Of a stretch of DNA of 64,000 bases, positions 16,036 to 25,973 are shown in pieces. The notes under the pieces are model-generated. The model had not been told where the DNA came from. It worked only from the letters and a program-made list of their open reading frames with translations, and ran no database searches. The stretch covers positions 1 to 64,000 of the IMG/VR virus record IMGVR_UViG_3300008108_000002. One strand, 5' to 3'. Both the position numbers and the translations under genes were made by a program. Origin of the DNA: a virus. Position 1 is the stretch's first letter. Every line of letters begins with the position of its first letter.

Positions 16036-19000
16036 TTATAGTCTACCAACTGCAATTTCAACTATACCTTCTGTGCCGGTAAAATTCTCTAAACTCTTAC
16101 CTATTATTGAACCCATGATAGGCTGACTGCATGCCATTGCCCTACCGTTGCCTGCACTAACCATTATATCACCTTTGGCAATATCACCCACTACTTTGCA
16201 AGGTACACGACCTTGCAATGCTAATGATACAGGGAATTCACAATCAATATTACTATTCATTACATATGCTGGAGCAGTTGTTACAATACCGGCTACTTTT
16301 GCTGACATTGGAGTCATTGAAGTAGTGATTTCATTATCACCTCCAAATTCTACTACAGTACCTGATTCAATATCTTTATCACCTGCGTAGTATTCTGCTA
16401 AGTCAGAGTATGTTGCCATTAATTTAGATCCACTTGACAACACCCAATTACCAGTAATTGTACCTGCAGCTGATGCACTTCCTGCATTTAATCCTATTGC
16501 ATATGCAACATTCATATACATACTTCCGGTACTATCACGATTTGCAACTCTATTTGCTAATGCTAATGGGGTAGAATCAACTGTAAATGTAATGTCACCT
16601 GTACCATTATAGTAACCACCAGCAAGGCCGTAACCAGCTGTTAAGTTTTTCAATGTGCCACCTAAACCTACACCAGATATCTGAGGTAATGTCCATGCCA
16701 AACCTGTACCTGAAGGAGCCATAGTCAATACTTGATTTGGTTGTCCTTTAGTTAAAAACGCAGTAGTATCTTTTGCAGTTTGATATATAACCGTCGTATC
16801 ACCACCACCTGATATATTACCTTTAAGATTACCAATGAATTGTACAGCAGTAATGTTACCTGCTTCAAAGTTACTACTTGTATCACGTAATACAATCTTA
16901 TTAGCTGTATTTCCTGATACTGCATCGACTGACCAAATTATATCACCACTTCCATTGTACTTACCACCTATTATGTATGCACCATTCGAATGGTCTTTTA
17001 AATCTTTACCTAATTTAATACCAGATATAGTTCCTGCTACCCATTTAGGGGCGGCACCAGTACCACCAGATATTAATGCCTGATCTGCTGTTCCGGGGGC
17101 AAGCATAGCTGTAGTACTAACACCATTCTGATAAGGTATTGAGCCAAAGACTCCGCCTAATATGTTTGCCGCACTCAGTGACGCTCCGGTAGTATCAGCA
17201 TAAGTTGCACTTGCAACCTTACCTGATACATTCGAACCTACTACAAGATTTGCAACATCTGCAGTTTTGATGTTAGTAAGGCCAGAGCCGTTACCGATAA
17301 ATGATTTACCTTCAATTGTGCCGCCCGATGTTATTCCACCTGTTACAGCTAACTTAGTTAGAGTTCCGACTGCAGTAATATTAGGCTGATCCGCTGTTTT
17401 AACAGTGCCTGCAAACGTTGCATTAACTGCATCAGTTATACTACCTTGTATATCACCAACAAACAACTTAGCTGTAACTTTATCACCTAAATTACTTTCA
17501 CCACTTGCATTAATACCACCGTCTGATTTACGTTTGACAATTTTATCAGCAGTACCTGCTACATCTAAATCTACTGCAATAGTAAGTGCATCTTTACCTA
17601 TGTACGTTGAACCAGATTTTTCAAACCCTGTACCAAATGTCAATGTTTTTAAGTTATCACCTAAAGGAATTGTAGAAATAGTTCCTGCTGCCCATGTAGG
17701 AGCTCCGCCACCAGATGATTTTAAGAATTGACCCGCATCACCCGGGGATGTTATTCCAGTAGATCCGGTTGCTTTTTGATATACAACTCCACCTGCACTA
17801 CCACCGTCAAAATTTATTGCTCTAGTTGCAAGATCGGCTGTGGCCGCTTTTGTTGCATTATCTGCAAGAATTGCAGTTGCCACTTTACCGGTTACATTAC
17901 TACCTGGTATATCATCTAATCCGGATCCTAGACCCCTAAAGATAGGAGCAACTAATGATTCTTGTGATTTATCATAATAGAACTTTGAATCATTACCTAC
18001 TTTGCCGCCAGGCTCCATAAACAATACAGTTTTTGTAGGCGCGTCCGTTTCAAATGAACCTACAAAGTTACCGTAAAAGTTACCAAAGAAACTTTTAGCA
18101 CTAATATTTTCATTAGATATAATATTACCACCAACACCCATACCACCTGTTATGATTGCTGCACCTGTTGTGTAAGATATACTAGGTGTAGCGTCTGTCA
18201 ATATTATTGTTGTACCTGATATACCTTTAGCTTCAATATTACCTGATGCATTTCTAACAACAATTTTACTTCCAGTAGGTGCAGATGTAGCATCAACGCT
18301 AAATGTTTGTCCTGATGTGCCGTCATAACCAGTAGAGCCTGTTAAGAAACTGCCAGGTAATAGTTTAGGTAAATTTTGACCAATTGGTGTACCACTAATT
18401 GTCCCCTTTACCCACTTAGGAGAACCTGTACCAGTAGATATAAACGCATCACCATTTGTTCCAGGAGGAACAAATTTTGTTACATTAGGTTGTGCTTGAT
18501 ATGGTACTTCACCGCCTGTACCTTCAAATAAATTACGTGCCCATAATACTGGCCCTAATACATTTGGACCTGATGTACATTCTAATGTAAAGCCATTACC
18601 TTCATAATTAGTAGCAAATAATGTTTCTGTTGTTTTATCCCATGTGAAGTTTGCGTGTCCTGCAGTACTACCGTTATCATTAAATTGAACTTGTGTATCA
18701 GTACCGGCAGCAACTACAGAAGATGCTGGTAAAGGATTACTACCAACAATTCCCGACACATCTAGCCATGATAAGGCACCTGCACCATCAGTAGTTAATA
18801 CATAGTTTATTGTACCACCTGATATATGCAAATTAGCTATATCTATTGTAGCACTTACTGGATTCAATATGTTAGCAAAAATATATTCTGCAAAGACATT
18901 ACCACCCGGATCACGAACTACTACTTTATCTGGATCAGCAGTTACTGATCCATCAACATCAAATTGAACATCTATATTACCGTTATATGCATTTGCATTT

Positions 19001-20010
19001 GATAATATCCAATTACCATTTTTTAACGCCGCTAGTGTATTACCTAATGCAATACCAGAAATTGTACCATTAGCCCAGTATATACCGTTAGCACTATCAC
19101 TTATAAGTACATCACCTACGTTTCCAACATTAGCAAATCCTGTTGTATCTACACCTGTTTGAATTAATAGTTGTCCTGCATTACCACCAATAATACCACC
19201 TGCAAAATTAGCATAGTTAGCATAGTTAGCCATATTAGCAAGTTCTATTCCAGTTAATAGACTACCATTACCTATAAAGAAATTAGCAGTTGCATTACCG
19301 GTATTAATATCAAGACTTATAAAATGATTTGCTGATGCTGTATCACCTAAATTAGCATTACCTGCTATTATAGTCCCTACAGCAGTTACAGTATTAGACT
19401 GTATATTATCAGCATCAATATCACCTCGTACTGTTAAAGTCAATCCATCCCATGTTAAATTAGGTGAACCATCAAACACACCAGAATTGTTATACATAAC
19501 TTGTGTGTTTGATCCAGGTGCACTAAATGTGCCCTTTATGGTACCACCAATAACATTTCCACGGAAGTTACTTGCAGTAATATCACCTGTAACAGTTAAG
19601 TTATTTAAAGCACCAATACCAGTAATACCCGGTTGTGGTCCTGCAGTTAATGCACCTGAAATAAAATTAGCAGTTACTTTATTAACTACAATATTAGCTG
19701 CCAAATCCATTGCAATAGGGGTACTTGCTGTTGTGATTGTAGCAGTCTGACCTGTTGGTGTACCTATACCAACACGTAAATTGTTAGCAGTTTGAACTGT
19801 GACGCTAGAAATATTAGCAGTAACAGTAACATTACCCTGTGTTTGATTTACTGATATACCAGCACCCGGCTGTACGCTTACAACACCAGTAGATACCGTT
19901 AACGTATATAGTTCAGTGAAATTGTTTTGTGATTTTTGGAAGGCAGTTCTAATGGCATCCGCATCAGGATCATTAGGGAACACGCCAAAGTCTATTAGCT
20001 CTTGAGACAT
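16036..20010 (-). CDS. Long tail fibre protein
   Basis: 1324 residues dominated by Gly/Asn/Thr-rich fibre repeats. A unit of about 100 residues recurs: GAPKWVxGTISGxxLG, a Gly-rich turn, YxGSGDIxxxVD, then NKIVxRD. QPNITAVGTLTKL-type repeats are shared with the second fibre at 40365-43505. The C-terminal 130 residues (MATYSDLAEYYAGDKD, LQGRVPCKVVGDIAKGD, GIVEIAVGRL) form a compact tip domain I recall from cyanophage fibres. It follows its own late box and leads an operon with the endolysin and the Ig-like protein. Confidence 0.82.
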   Translation of the reverse strand: MSQELIDFGVFPNDPDADAIRTAFQKSQNNFTELYTLTVSTGVVSVQPGAGISVNQTQGNVTVTANISSVTVQTANNLRVGIGTPTGQTATITTASTPIAMDLAANIVVNKVTANFISGALTAGPQPGITGIGALNNLTVTGDITASNFRGNVIGGTIKGTFSAPGSNTQVMYNNSGVFDGSPNLTWDGLTLTVRGDIDADNIQSNTVTAVGTIIAGNANLGDTASANHFISLDINTGNATANFFIGNGSLLTGIELANMANYANYANFAGGIIGGNAGQLLIQTGVDTTGFANVGNVGDVLISDSANGIYWANGTISGIALGNTLAALKNGNWILSNANAYNGNIDVQFDVDGSVTADPDKVVVRDPGGNVFAEYIFANILNPVSATIDIANLHISGGTINYVLTTDGAGALSWLDVSGIVGSNPLPASSVVAAGTDTQVQFNDNGSTAGHANFTWDKTTETLFATNYEGNGFTLECTSGPNVLGPVLWARNLFEGTGGEVPYQAQPNVTKFVPPGTNGDAFISTGTGSPKWVKGTISGTPIGQNLPKLLPGSFLTGSTGYDGTSGQTFSVDATSAPTGSKIVVRNASGNIEAKGISGTTIILTDATPSISYTTGAAIITGGMGVGGNIISNENISAKSFFGNFYGNFVGSFETDAPTKTVLFMEPGGKVGNDSKFYYDKSQESLVAPIFRGLGSGLDDIPGSNVTGKVATAILADNATKAATADLATRAINFDGGSAGGVVYQKATGSTGITSPGDAGQFLKSSGGGAPTWAAGTISTIPLGDNLKTLTFGTGFEKSGSTYIGKDALTIAVDLDVAGTADKIVKRKSDGGINASGESNLGDKVTAKLFVGDIQGSITDAVNATFAGTVKTADQPNITAVGTLTKLAVTGGITSGGTIEGKSFIGNGSGLTNIKTADVANLVVGSNVSGKVASATYADTTGASLSAANILGGVFGSIPYQNGVSTTAMLAPGTADQALISGGTGAAPKWVAGTISGIKLGKDLKDHSNGAYIIGGKYNGSGDIIWSVDAVSGNTANKIVLRDTSSNFEAGNITAVQFIGNLKGNISGGGDTTVIYQTAKDTTAFLTKGQPNQVLTMAPSGTGLAWTLPQISGVGLGGTLKNLTAGYGLAGGYYNGTGDITFTVDSTPLALANRVANRDSTGSMYMNVAYAIGLNAGSASAAGTITGNWVLSSGSKLMATYSDLAEYYAGDKDIESGTVVEFGGDNEITTSMTPMSAKVAGIVTTAPAYVMNSNIDCEFPVSLALQGRVPCKVVGDIAKGDIMVSAGNGRAMACSQPIMGSIIGKSLENFTGTEGIVEIAVGRL

Positions 20011-20030
20011 AAATATCCAACCTTATTGAG

Positions 20031-20038
20031 TATTTATC
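20031..20038 (-). promoter_or_regulatory. Late promoter box GATAAATA
   Basis: GATAAATACTCAATAAGG on the minus strand, about 20 bases before the ATG at 20010. The extended string recurs nearly unchanged at 49488-49495. Confidence 0.75.
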
Positions 20039-20062
20039 AAATTTTGTAGCACATTAGGTTCC

Positions 20063-20093
20063 AAAAAAATAGCTCGGTTAACCGAGCTATTTT
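20063..20093. terminator. Bidirectional terminator
   Basis: A 12-bp stem AAAATAGCTCGG / CCGAGCTATTTT with a TTAA loop, with A- and T-runs at the edges. It closes the unit ending with the 830-residue gene and insulates the fibre promoter at 20031. Confidence 0.9.
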
Positions 20094-20106
20094 ATAGCTT
20101 TTTATA

Positions 20107-22599
20107 TTACCTAATACCGCTTAATTTCATCCAATCATTGATTGATTCACGGAATGCTACTTGTGTTGGGTTACCAACAGTGTTATTATGCTTCATTTTG
20201 TGCATATCATTTCCCATAGATAACAATGCTTTTAGCTTCATCATTTCTGTGTTAGCCATTGCATCACCACCGGCGTCATTAGAGAAGTTTTCTTCTACTT
20301 GTTCACTATCACATGAGTGACCCTCATACATAGCTCCGCCACATTCGTTGCAAGTCTGATCACCTTCTTCTTTTACTTGCTCCATATCACCGTCACCGTC
20401 TAAATCAGCCTTTTTCTTACCTGCTTGTTTAGCCTTTAATACGTTATATGCATACTTATTGCCTTCTTCGACTTCTTCTTCTTCTAAGCTACCGCCCATT
20501 GCACCACCTGCTGCGGCACCCATCGGGCCACCCACTAGTGCACCAAGACCGGCGCCGATGCCAGCGCCTACAACGCCCTCATCAGTAGTTTCTTCTTTAG
20601 AATTTTCTTCGTCATCATAAGACTGTTTATCAGAATCTTCTTCGCCTTCTTCATCTTCGTAGTCAGAAGTAACTTCTAATTCACCAGTAGCTGGAGCTTC
20701 TGCACCAGTCTCAATACCGGTCATCTTTTTAATCAATGCTAACATATCATCGCCGTCACCAACTACTGAGGGTGACATTTCAGGCTCAACACCGTGACCC
20801 TCAGGTTCTGCACCATGTGCATGTGCATCTATTGGCGCTCCATAAGCACTAGTAGGCTTATCACCACCAAATACACCTAACCCTGCTTGACGTACAATAG
20901 CTAACAATTCTTGTGCATCTGCATCAGTAGCATTAATACTTACTGAATCAGGTGAGCCTTGCTGACCTGTACTGCTAGAAACTGTAATGCCTTCATTTAA
21001 TAATGAGTTAAGTTCCTTTTCCCAACTTTCAACTTGCATATCTTTCATGTTTTTTCCTTCTAGGGCAAAAGGACTTTTCTTGGCTAAGTCCCTCATTAAA
21101 CCAGTTGTTGTTTTAGGATCAGTTAATGTATTACTTGTATCATTAACTTGTCCGAGGCTCAACGGGAAATCAGATCCTGCTTGCTTACGCATAACTGCAG
21201 GTTTCTGCACAATGTTTGGCCTAGCACCAAACGGTAGTGTAGATGTATTTCCCATTGGAACAGTACCTGTTCTAATTCCTTCATCTAATTCACCTTCATC
21301 TTTAAAGAAGTCTAATGCAATCTTTACAAGAGAACGCTGTGCGCCATCACTTAGACCATTATACTTGTCATCATGCTGTACTGCCGCAAGAATTTGTTTT
21401 TCCGCACGTTCAGCATTATGACCTTTAATGTTAAATGCGCTACGGAAAGGTGCGCTATCAATATCAGCAATCAAATCATCAACAAAATGTTTGACCGCAC
21501 TTTCATAAATGTTCATACTTTCATCTACTTTCTTCTTCTTACCTAAGGCTTCAAAATCAGCCTTAGTCAATTTACCTTTTGGTGGTGCAACATCTAATTT
21601 ATCTTGATCACCTGGTAAATCTTTTGTTTCTTTAACTTTCTCTGGCAAGCCTTTATGTTTAGTACTTGCAAAGTCTTTAGCATCAGATTTCTTCATAGTC
21701 TTTGCTACTTTACCAACTTCTTTACTTGCTGGCTTTTCACCCTTTTGAGCGGCGTGTACCATACCCATGAATTTTTGTTGCTTCTTACTTACTGCTTTTT
21801 CAGCTAATGGTTGATTGGAACCCGGCTTAGTTAACGTAACGTTGCCCATGTTAACTAAATCACCTAACTTTTTAATTTGATCTGCTGGTCCACTAGCAAC
21901 TTGTTGACCTGTTTGTGTAGTCATTGTTGCAGATGGTTTGCCAGCTGGCATGCCTGGCTTTACAATTACTTTTTGTCCTGCTTGAGGAGCAGTACCTGTC
22001 ATTGGAATTGGACTTTCTTCTTCTACATTCGATTTGAAAGAACCACTTGGTATACGTTTAACTTGTTGTGGTTTAATAAACTTAGGTGTGACTTTTGTTG
22101 CAAGTGCTGTAACAGGTTTACCGCTAGCATCAATTGTTTTACCTATAGCTTGTTTCTCATGGCTACGTGCAAAATGCGGATTCTTTTCATAATAATCTCT
22201 ATGAATCTTATTCATACCGGCAATTCTGTCTGCTGATATTTCGTAATCATCATTCTCATTAAGAGTCTTCTGACTTTCAACTTCTTCAATGAACTCTTTT
22301 AAGCTGTGCTTTTTACTTTTCTTACCAATATCTTTTTCTGGCTTTTTACCGCCACCAAATACATTGTGAAGATGTTTAGTGTCATACTTCTTTACTTCAC
22401 CTGTTTCGTCAGCGTCTTTCTTGGGACGACCACGACCTTTTTTCTCGGTTGATTTGGCTTTAACTTTGTTGCCTTCTTCATCTTCGTCATCCTTGCGACC
22501 ATATCCACCTGGTTCAGCAGTATGTACTCTGCCACCCTTGACTTCTTTCGTAGCCTCGGATAATTGGCTTAATGATTCTAACATGCTTCTGAAATCCAT
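20107..22599 (-). CDS. Large AT-hook, candidate internal head protein
   Basis: 830 residues, Lys/Glu-rich and largely disordered. An AT-hook GRGRPKK sits at 55-61. A glycine-zipper stretch (GVVGAGIGAGLGALVGG and onward) lies near residues 690-720. A CNECGGAMYEGHSC cluster near 760 could bind zinc. The N-terminus MDFRSMLESLSQLSEA contains LSE before Ala, a match to the T4 prohead protease rule (L/I)xE. Together these suggest a DNA-binding protein packaged in the head; this is inference. The start is the first ATG, just after the upstream stop. A terminator follows. Confidence 0.65.
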   Translation of the reverse strand: MDFRSMLESLSQLSEATKEVKGGRVHTAEPGGYGRKDDEDEEGNKVKAKSTEKKGRGRPKKDADETGEVKKYDTKHLHNVFGGGKKPEKDIGKKSKKHSLKEFIEEVESQKTLNENDDYEISADRIAGMNKIHRDYYEKNPHFARSHEKQAIGKTIDASGKPVTALATKVTPKFIKPQQVKRIPSGSFKSNVEEESPIPMTGTAPQAGQKVIVKPGMPAGKPSATMTTQTGQQVASGPADQIKKLGDLVNMGNVTLTKPGSNQPLAEKAVSKKQQKFMGMVHAAQKGEKPASKEVGKVAKTMKKSDAKDFASTKHKGLPEKVKETKDLPGDQDKLDVAPPKGKLTKADFEALGKKKKVDESMNIYESAVKHFVDDLIADIDSAPFRSAFNIKGHNAERAEKQILAAVQHDDKYNGLSDGAQRSLVKIALDFFKDEGELDEGIRTGTVPMGNTSTLPFGARPNIVQKPAVMRKQAGSDFPLSLGQVNDTSNTLTDPKTTTGLMRDLAKKSPFALEGKNMKDMQVESWEKELNSLLNEGITVSSSTGQQGSPDSVSINATDADAQELLAIVRQAGLGVFGGDKPTSAYGAPIDAHAHGAEPEGHGVEPEMSPSVVGDGDDMLALIKKMTGIETGAEAPATGELEVTSDYEDEEGEEDSDKQSYDDEENSKEETTDEGVVGAGIGAGLGALVGGPMGAAAGGAMGGSLEEEEVEEGNKYAYNVLKAKQAGKKKADLDGDGDMEQVKEEGDQTCNECGGAMYEGHSCDSEQVEENFSNDAGGDAMANTEMMKLKALLSMGNDMHKMKHNNTVGNPTQVAFRESINDWMKLSGIR

Positions 22600-22823
22600 T
22601 ATTTTGATCCTTTATTTTGATTTATGATTAAGTTCTCAATGCGGTCTAATTGAGCATTAGCATCACTTAATCTTTTTTCACTTGCTTCTACTTTAGTATG
22701 TACTATTGCAAGTTTTTTATCCATCTCACCTATTTTACCATCCATTGTCATATAACCAGTGCCACCTATACTGCAGGCACCAATTAATATCCAACTAATT
22801 TGTGTAGTAGAAAAGTCAATCAT
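22599..22823 (-). CDS. Small membrane-anchored coiled-coil protein
   Basis: 74 residues: one hydrophobic helix at about 9-26 (ISWILIGACSIGGTGYM) followed by a charged heptad-like helix (EASEKRLSDANAQLDRIENL). The topology resembles small phage inner-membrane proteins such as i-spanins or class III holins, but no family motif is seen. It overlaps both neighbours by one base, suggesting coupling. Confidence 0.6.
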   Translation of the reverse strand: MIDFSTTQISWILIGACSIGGTGYMTMDGKIGEMDKKLAIVHTKVEASEKRLSDANAQLDRIENLIINQNKGSK

Positions 22824-23419
22824 TATCTTCTTGCTCCTGTAGGAGGAAGTTGCGGCCTAGTCATTTTACTCATAGGACTAATTGTATTAATACCTTCTTT
22901 ACTTTTGTTAGGCTGAGTAGCAGTCTTTGGCGCATCGTATGGAATATTAATGCTAGATTTTTTAGGGATGACACGGTCAAGATATTGATTAGCATATTCT
23001 TTGCTAGCTTCTTTACCATCATCTGCCATTTCAGTTTTTAACAACAATGGACTGTCATCAACTTGATTAGCATACTGCTCCGCTGTATGTTCAATGCTAT
23101 CAGCAAACTCAGTTGTTTGCATTCTAACACGATTAATATTACAACCACATGCTTGAGCACATTGTTGAATCATTGGCTCAGTAGCTGGGTATTTAAACTC
23201 AACTTTAATGATAGTCAACGAATCATTTGATGCATCAGGAAAACCTTGAATAGATTTTCTTATAGGTGTGGATTTAGGTGTGTCGATCTTTACTGGATCG
23301 AATTTACTTAGATTGTATTTGAACATTTCCATAAACTTTGCATCGCAATCACCTAAGATTTTGATAGTATATTGATATGTTCTGACACTCTCTGTTAGAT
23401 AATGACGTAGGCTCTTCAT
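22823..23419 (-). CDS. Candidate internal head protein with CTS-like leader
   Basis: 198 residues. The start MKSLRHYLTES aligns with the T4 internal-protein leader MKTYQEFIAEA: an aromatic at 7, then LTE at 8-10 before a small residue, which fits cleavage by the gp21 prohead protease. The remainder has a YQYTIKILGDCDAKFMEMF strand-helix start and a Pro/Ser-rich tail. No enzymatic motif is recognised. It lies directly downstream of gp16 with a late box overlapping the gp16 stop. Confidence 0.6.
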   Translation of the reverse strand: MKSLRHYLTESVRTYQYTIKILGDCDAKFMEMFKYNLSKFDPVKIDTPKSTPIRKSIQGFPDASNDSLTIIKVEFKYPATEPMIQQCAQACGCNINRVRMQTTEFADSIEHTAEQYANQVDDSPLLLKTEMADDGKEASKEYANQYLDRVIPKKSSINIPYDAPKTATQPNKSKEGINTISPMSKMTRPQLPPTGARR

Positions 23420-23438
23420 TGTTTTATTCCTGTATTAA

Positions 23439-23939
23439 TTATTTATCACTATTGTCTTTTTTGTTTGCCAACAATGTTTTTAGTAGTTCATTCCTATCTA
23501 ATAGATTGCCCTCGCCCAGTGGGGTGCTTTGTATTTCTTCTATCTTAGACTGTGTTTTATGATCCAATGATGCTTTTTTAAGTTGTAAGTCAATCATTTT
23601 AAGTTTTTTGTTGATTTTAGCTGTTTTTGCTGTGATTGCATGACCTAACATACTACTAGCACTATTGAAGATTTCACTAGCAAATCTACTATCAACTTGC
23701 ATACCTAGATCCATCAAGTCTTTATAGCTGTTAGTTGCTAGACTAGCTAATTCATCCATCTCAATGTCGCTTGCTTCTAATCCCCTAACTTGAGGAAGTG
23801 CATTCTCAATCTTTTCTAGATTAGAATATGCTTCTTGCGTGATTACTTGAGCTTCAGCTTTTTCAATGTTGGATTCGTTTATTTCCTTTTCTGATTCAAA
23901 ATCAGGAAGATCAAACAATTCACTTAGTTTTTTGGTCAT
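23439..23939 (-). CDS. 16: Terminase small subunit (gp16)
   Basis: 166 residues, mostly helical. EMDELASLATNSYKDLMDLG and the RFASEIFNSASSMLGHAITA - KTAKINKKLK series match the central helices of T4-like gp16. gp16 forms rings that recognise DNA and regulate the gp17 packaging motor; gp17 is not in this window. Preceded by a late box at 23961-23968. Confidence 0.85.
   Translation of the reverse strand: MTKKLSELFDLPDFESEKEINESNIEKAEAQVITQEAYSNLEKIENALPQVRGLEASDIEMDELASLATNSYKDLMDLGMQVDSRFASEIFNSASSMLGHAITAKTAKINKKLKMIDLQLKKASLDHKTQSKIEEIQSTPLGEGNLLDRNELLKTLLANKKDNSDK
23440..23447 (-). promoter_or_regulatory. Late promoter box GATAAATA
   Basis: GATAAATA on the minus strand overlapping the gp16 stop (AGT GAT AAA TAA), 20 bases before the ATG at 23419, which follows ACAGGAATAAAACA. 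Confidence 0.7.
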
Positions 23940-23960
23940 ACAACTATCCTATTATAGTAG

Positions 23961-23968
23961 TATTTATT
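23961..23968 (-). promoter_or_regulatory. Late promoter box AATAAATA
   Basis: AATAAATACTACTATAATAGG on the minus strand, 21 bases before the gp16 ATG. It overlaps the gp4 stop. Confidence 0.65.
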
Positions 23969-24404
23969 TGCGGGTGCCGCCCTTGTAGAAAAGGTCATCC
24001 TCAGTAATTACACGAAATGTGATGCCGCTTCGCTTGCAGTATGTATTGGCTGCTGCCCATTTAGCATGATTAAGTGCTACCACTGCTCTATCTCTAGCAT
24101 TAGCTTTTTTGCTTTCAATAATACTTTGTTTCTTGGGTTTGATTTCAACCATCTCTGCTATTTGTTTACCAAACTTATTCTGATATACAATAAAAAAGTC
24201 AGGGATATACATAGATGGCTTACCCGTCAATGGGTTACGATAGGGTATTGAAATTGCTTCACTTGCCCATTGCAATACTGCATCATTCTTATCACAGAAT
24301 TGCATGAATGTAAACTCCCAACCGCTACGATATCTAGGTTTATGTTTACCTACATATTTTTCTGGTTTAGTTGGTACGAATACACCTTGTGCAAAGTTTG
24401 CCAT
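23964..24404 (-). CDS. 4: Head completion nuclease-like protein (gp4)
   Basis: 146 residues matching T4 gp4: KYVGKHKPRYRSGWEFTFMQ at the N-terminus, VLQWASEAISIPY, and a PD-(D/E)XK motif read as IPDFFIVY then VEIKPKKQ. gp4 (with gp50) acts on filled heads before tail joining and shares the TnsA-like nuclease fold. It overlaps the 119-residue gene upstream by one base. Confidence 0.9.
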   Translation of the reverse strand: MANFAQGVFVPTKPEKYVGKHKPRYRSGWEFTFMQFCDKNDAVLQWASEAISIPYRNPLTGKPSMYIPDFFIVYQNKFGKQIAEMVEIKPKKQSIIESKKANARDRAVVALNHAKWAAANTYCKRSGITFRVITEDDLFYKGGTRK

Positions 24405-24763
24405 TATACCACAATGTTACGTTGAACAGGTTCGTTTGGTACTGGCTCTATACTAACACCGTATAAAGTTGTTTTGCTTTTTATACCGTTGAGATAGTAC
24501 GCCATAAGTGCAGTAGTTTGTAACTTACTTTTACCTTTAATATAGTCTAGTAATGATAATGCATCTTCCCCAATGACATTAGCAATTCTAAATAAAAAGG
24601 CTGTGAAGTTTTTTGCTATGCTTTTACTCTGTGATATTTCTAAGAAGTACGAATACACTATATCATATTCGTTTGAGTTTACTACCGTTTGGAAGTTGTA
24701 GAAAGAATCAAAAATCTTTACAGTATTATCTAAATTTGAATATGTTTCGTCAATAAGGGCCAT
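24404..24763 (-). CDS. Hypothetical late protein
   Basis: 119 residues, helical (FLEISQSKSIAKNFTAFLFR, DALSLLDYIKGKSKLQ) with a Pro-rich end. Unrecognised. It sits between tail and gp4 genes and is coupled to gp4 by a one-base overlap, so an assembly role is likely. Confidence 0.65.
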   Translation of the reverse strand: MALIDETYSNLDNTVKIFDSFYNFQTVVNSNEYDIVYSYFLEISQSKSIAKNFTAFLFRIANVIGEDALSLLDYIKGKSKLQTTALMAYYLNGIKSKTTLYGVSIEPVPNEPVQRNIVV

Positions 24764-24782
24764 AATATTAGTTCTATATTAT

Positions 24783-25967
24783 TTAACCCACTCTAGGTGG
24801 TTTACCTAAAAAGTTTGATATGTTGCCGTTGATATTGTTAGCTATGTCAGCTACAGGAAACTTAAACGGATTATTTGAATTAGGAGGAGGGTTAATCGAA
24901 TTAGCTACGGTAGATAAAGCTTCTGATTTAGCAATCTTAAGAATATTTTGAGGATTCTTAAACGTGTTCTTCATTGCTCCTGCTTTTTGTATAGCACCAA
25001 TCCAGTTACCGTCTTTTAAGTCTTGCATTGTACCACCGATGCCATCAACTAAACCACCTTGTCCTAATATACTTGAATTAGAACCAGGTCTTGCAATAGG
25101 GCTAAGTGTTCTATCATAGTGTTCTATATCACCAAACTCAGGAACATATTTGCTAGGATTTTTTCCATCAACTGCACCTTCGTAATACTTAACTGTCTCG
25201 TAACGCAATGTCATTTGATGTTCCATGATACCGTTACTAGCAGAGTAATCATATGTATCGTGGCTAAAACTCTCAATGATAGGATTAACTAACTTGTACA
25301 TTACAAAGTTATGTTGATTAAAACCATATACGTTGATTGATCTAAAGAACGGAGCTTTACTAGATCCAATAGTTGCGCCTAGATTAGTTTGTTGTCCGTT
25401 GCCTGACTCACCTACATAACCCCAATCATCATTACCCGTGATAGAAGGTTGATATAGATTACGTGTGTTCATATCTAATTGACCTGAATTACCGTATGAA
25501 GGTTTACCACCATATGATGATGGAGTAGGTGTATATGATTCGTATGGATCAGTTTGTACACTATCTTTGAAGTAGTATGAATAGTAGTTATACCATAACT
25601 TTCTAATCAAATTACCATTATCATCATGGAATGTGATATTGATAGGATCATATTTGATTTTGGTTTGCACAATTCTAGTACGATTGTACTGATTCATTGT
25701 GTGCAAATCAAATGTATACTTAGGCAATTGAACAGTTTTAACTGCTAACCCGAAAAAGTTTTTAGTCCCATCAGGAAATTGAAAGCTATCACCTAATAGT
25801 TGATAGTTTATGTCAAAGTAGACATGAAACAAGAACTTATATTTAGGAGAAAACTGATAAGAGTTAGTTCTAAACGTTTTACTAGCGTGAGTATAATCAC
25901 GAAGGTACTCACTGCCAAAGAATCCTTTGACAGTGTCCTTTAACAAGTCTTGGAAGAATCCTGCCAT
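24783..25967 (-). CDS. Tail-tube-related baseplate/tail structural protein
   Basis: 394 residues. YKFLFHVYFDIN, VKTVQLPKYTFDLHTMNQYN and VQTKIKYDPINITFHDDNGN follow the pattern of the gp19/gp48/gp54 tube-like fold (strand, loop, LPxF, strand, D-D-N). I recall close relatives in T4-like cyanophages, named only as virion proteins. It could be the tube initiator or cap at the baseplate. The C-terminal 100 residues are Gly/Asn-rich. Seven bases separate it from the gp19 stop. Confidence 0.7.
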   Translation of the reverse strand: MAGFFQDLLKDTVKGFFGSEYLRDYTHASKTFRTNSYQFSPKYKFLFHVYFDINYQLLGDSFQFPDGTKNFFGLAVKTVQLPKYTFDLHTMNQYNRTRIVQTKIKYDPINITFHDDNGNLIRKLWYNYYSYYFKDSVQTDPYESYTPTPSSYGGKPSYGNSGQLDMNTRNLYQPSITGNDDWGYVGESGNGQQTNLGATIGSSKAPFFRSINVYGFNQHNFVMYKLVNPIIESFSHDTYDYSASNGIMEHQMTLRYETVKYYEGAVDGKNPSKYVPEFGDIEHYDRTLSPIARPGSNSSILGQGGLVDGIGGTMQDLKDGNWIGAIQKAGAMKNTFKNPQNILKIAKSEALSTVANSINPPPNSNNPFKFPVADIANNINGNISNFLGKPPRVG

Positions 25968-25973
25968 TAGTTA

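Noticed and set aside
16036-20010. Regularly spaced repeats considered as a CRISPR array
   Set aside because: They are in-frame protein repeats of variable length with no identical DNA direct repeats or spacers.
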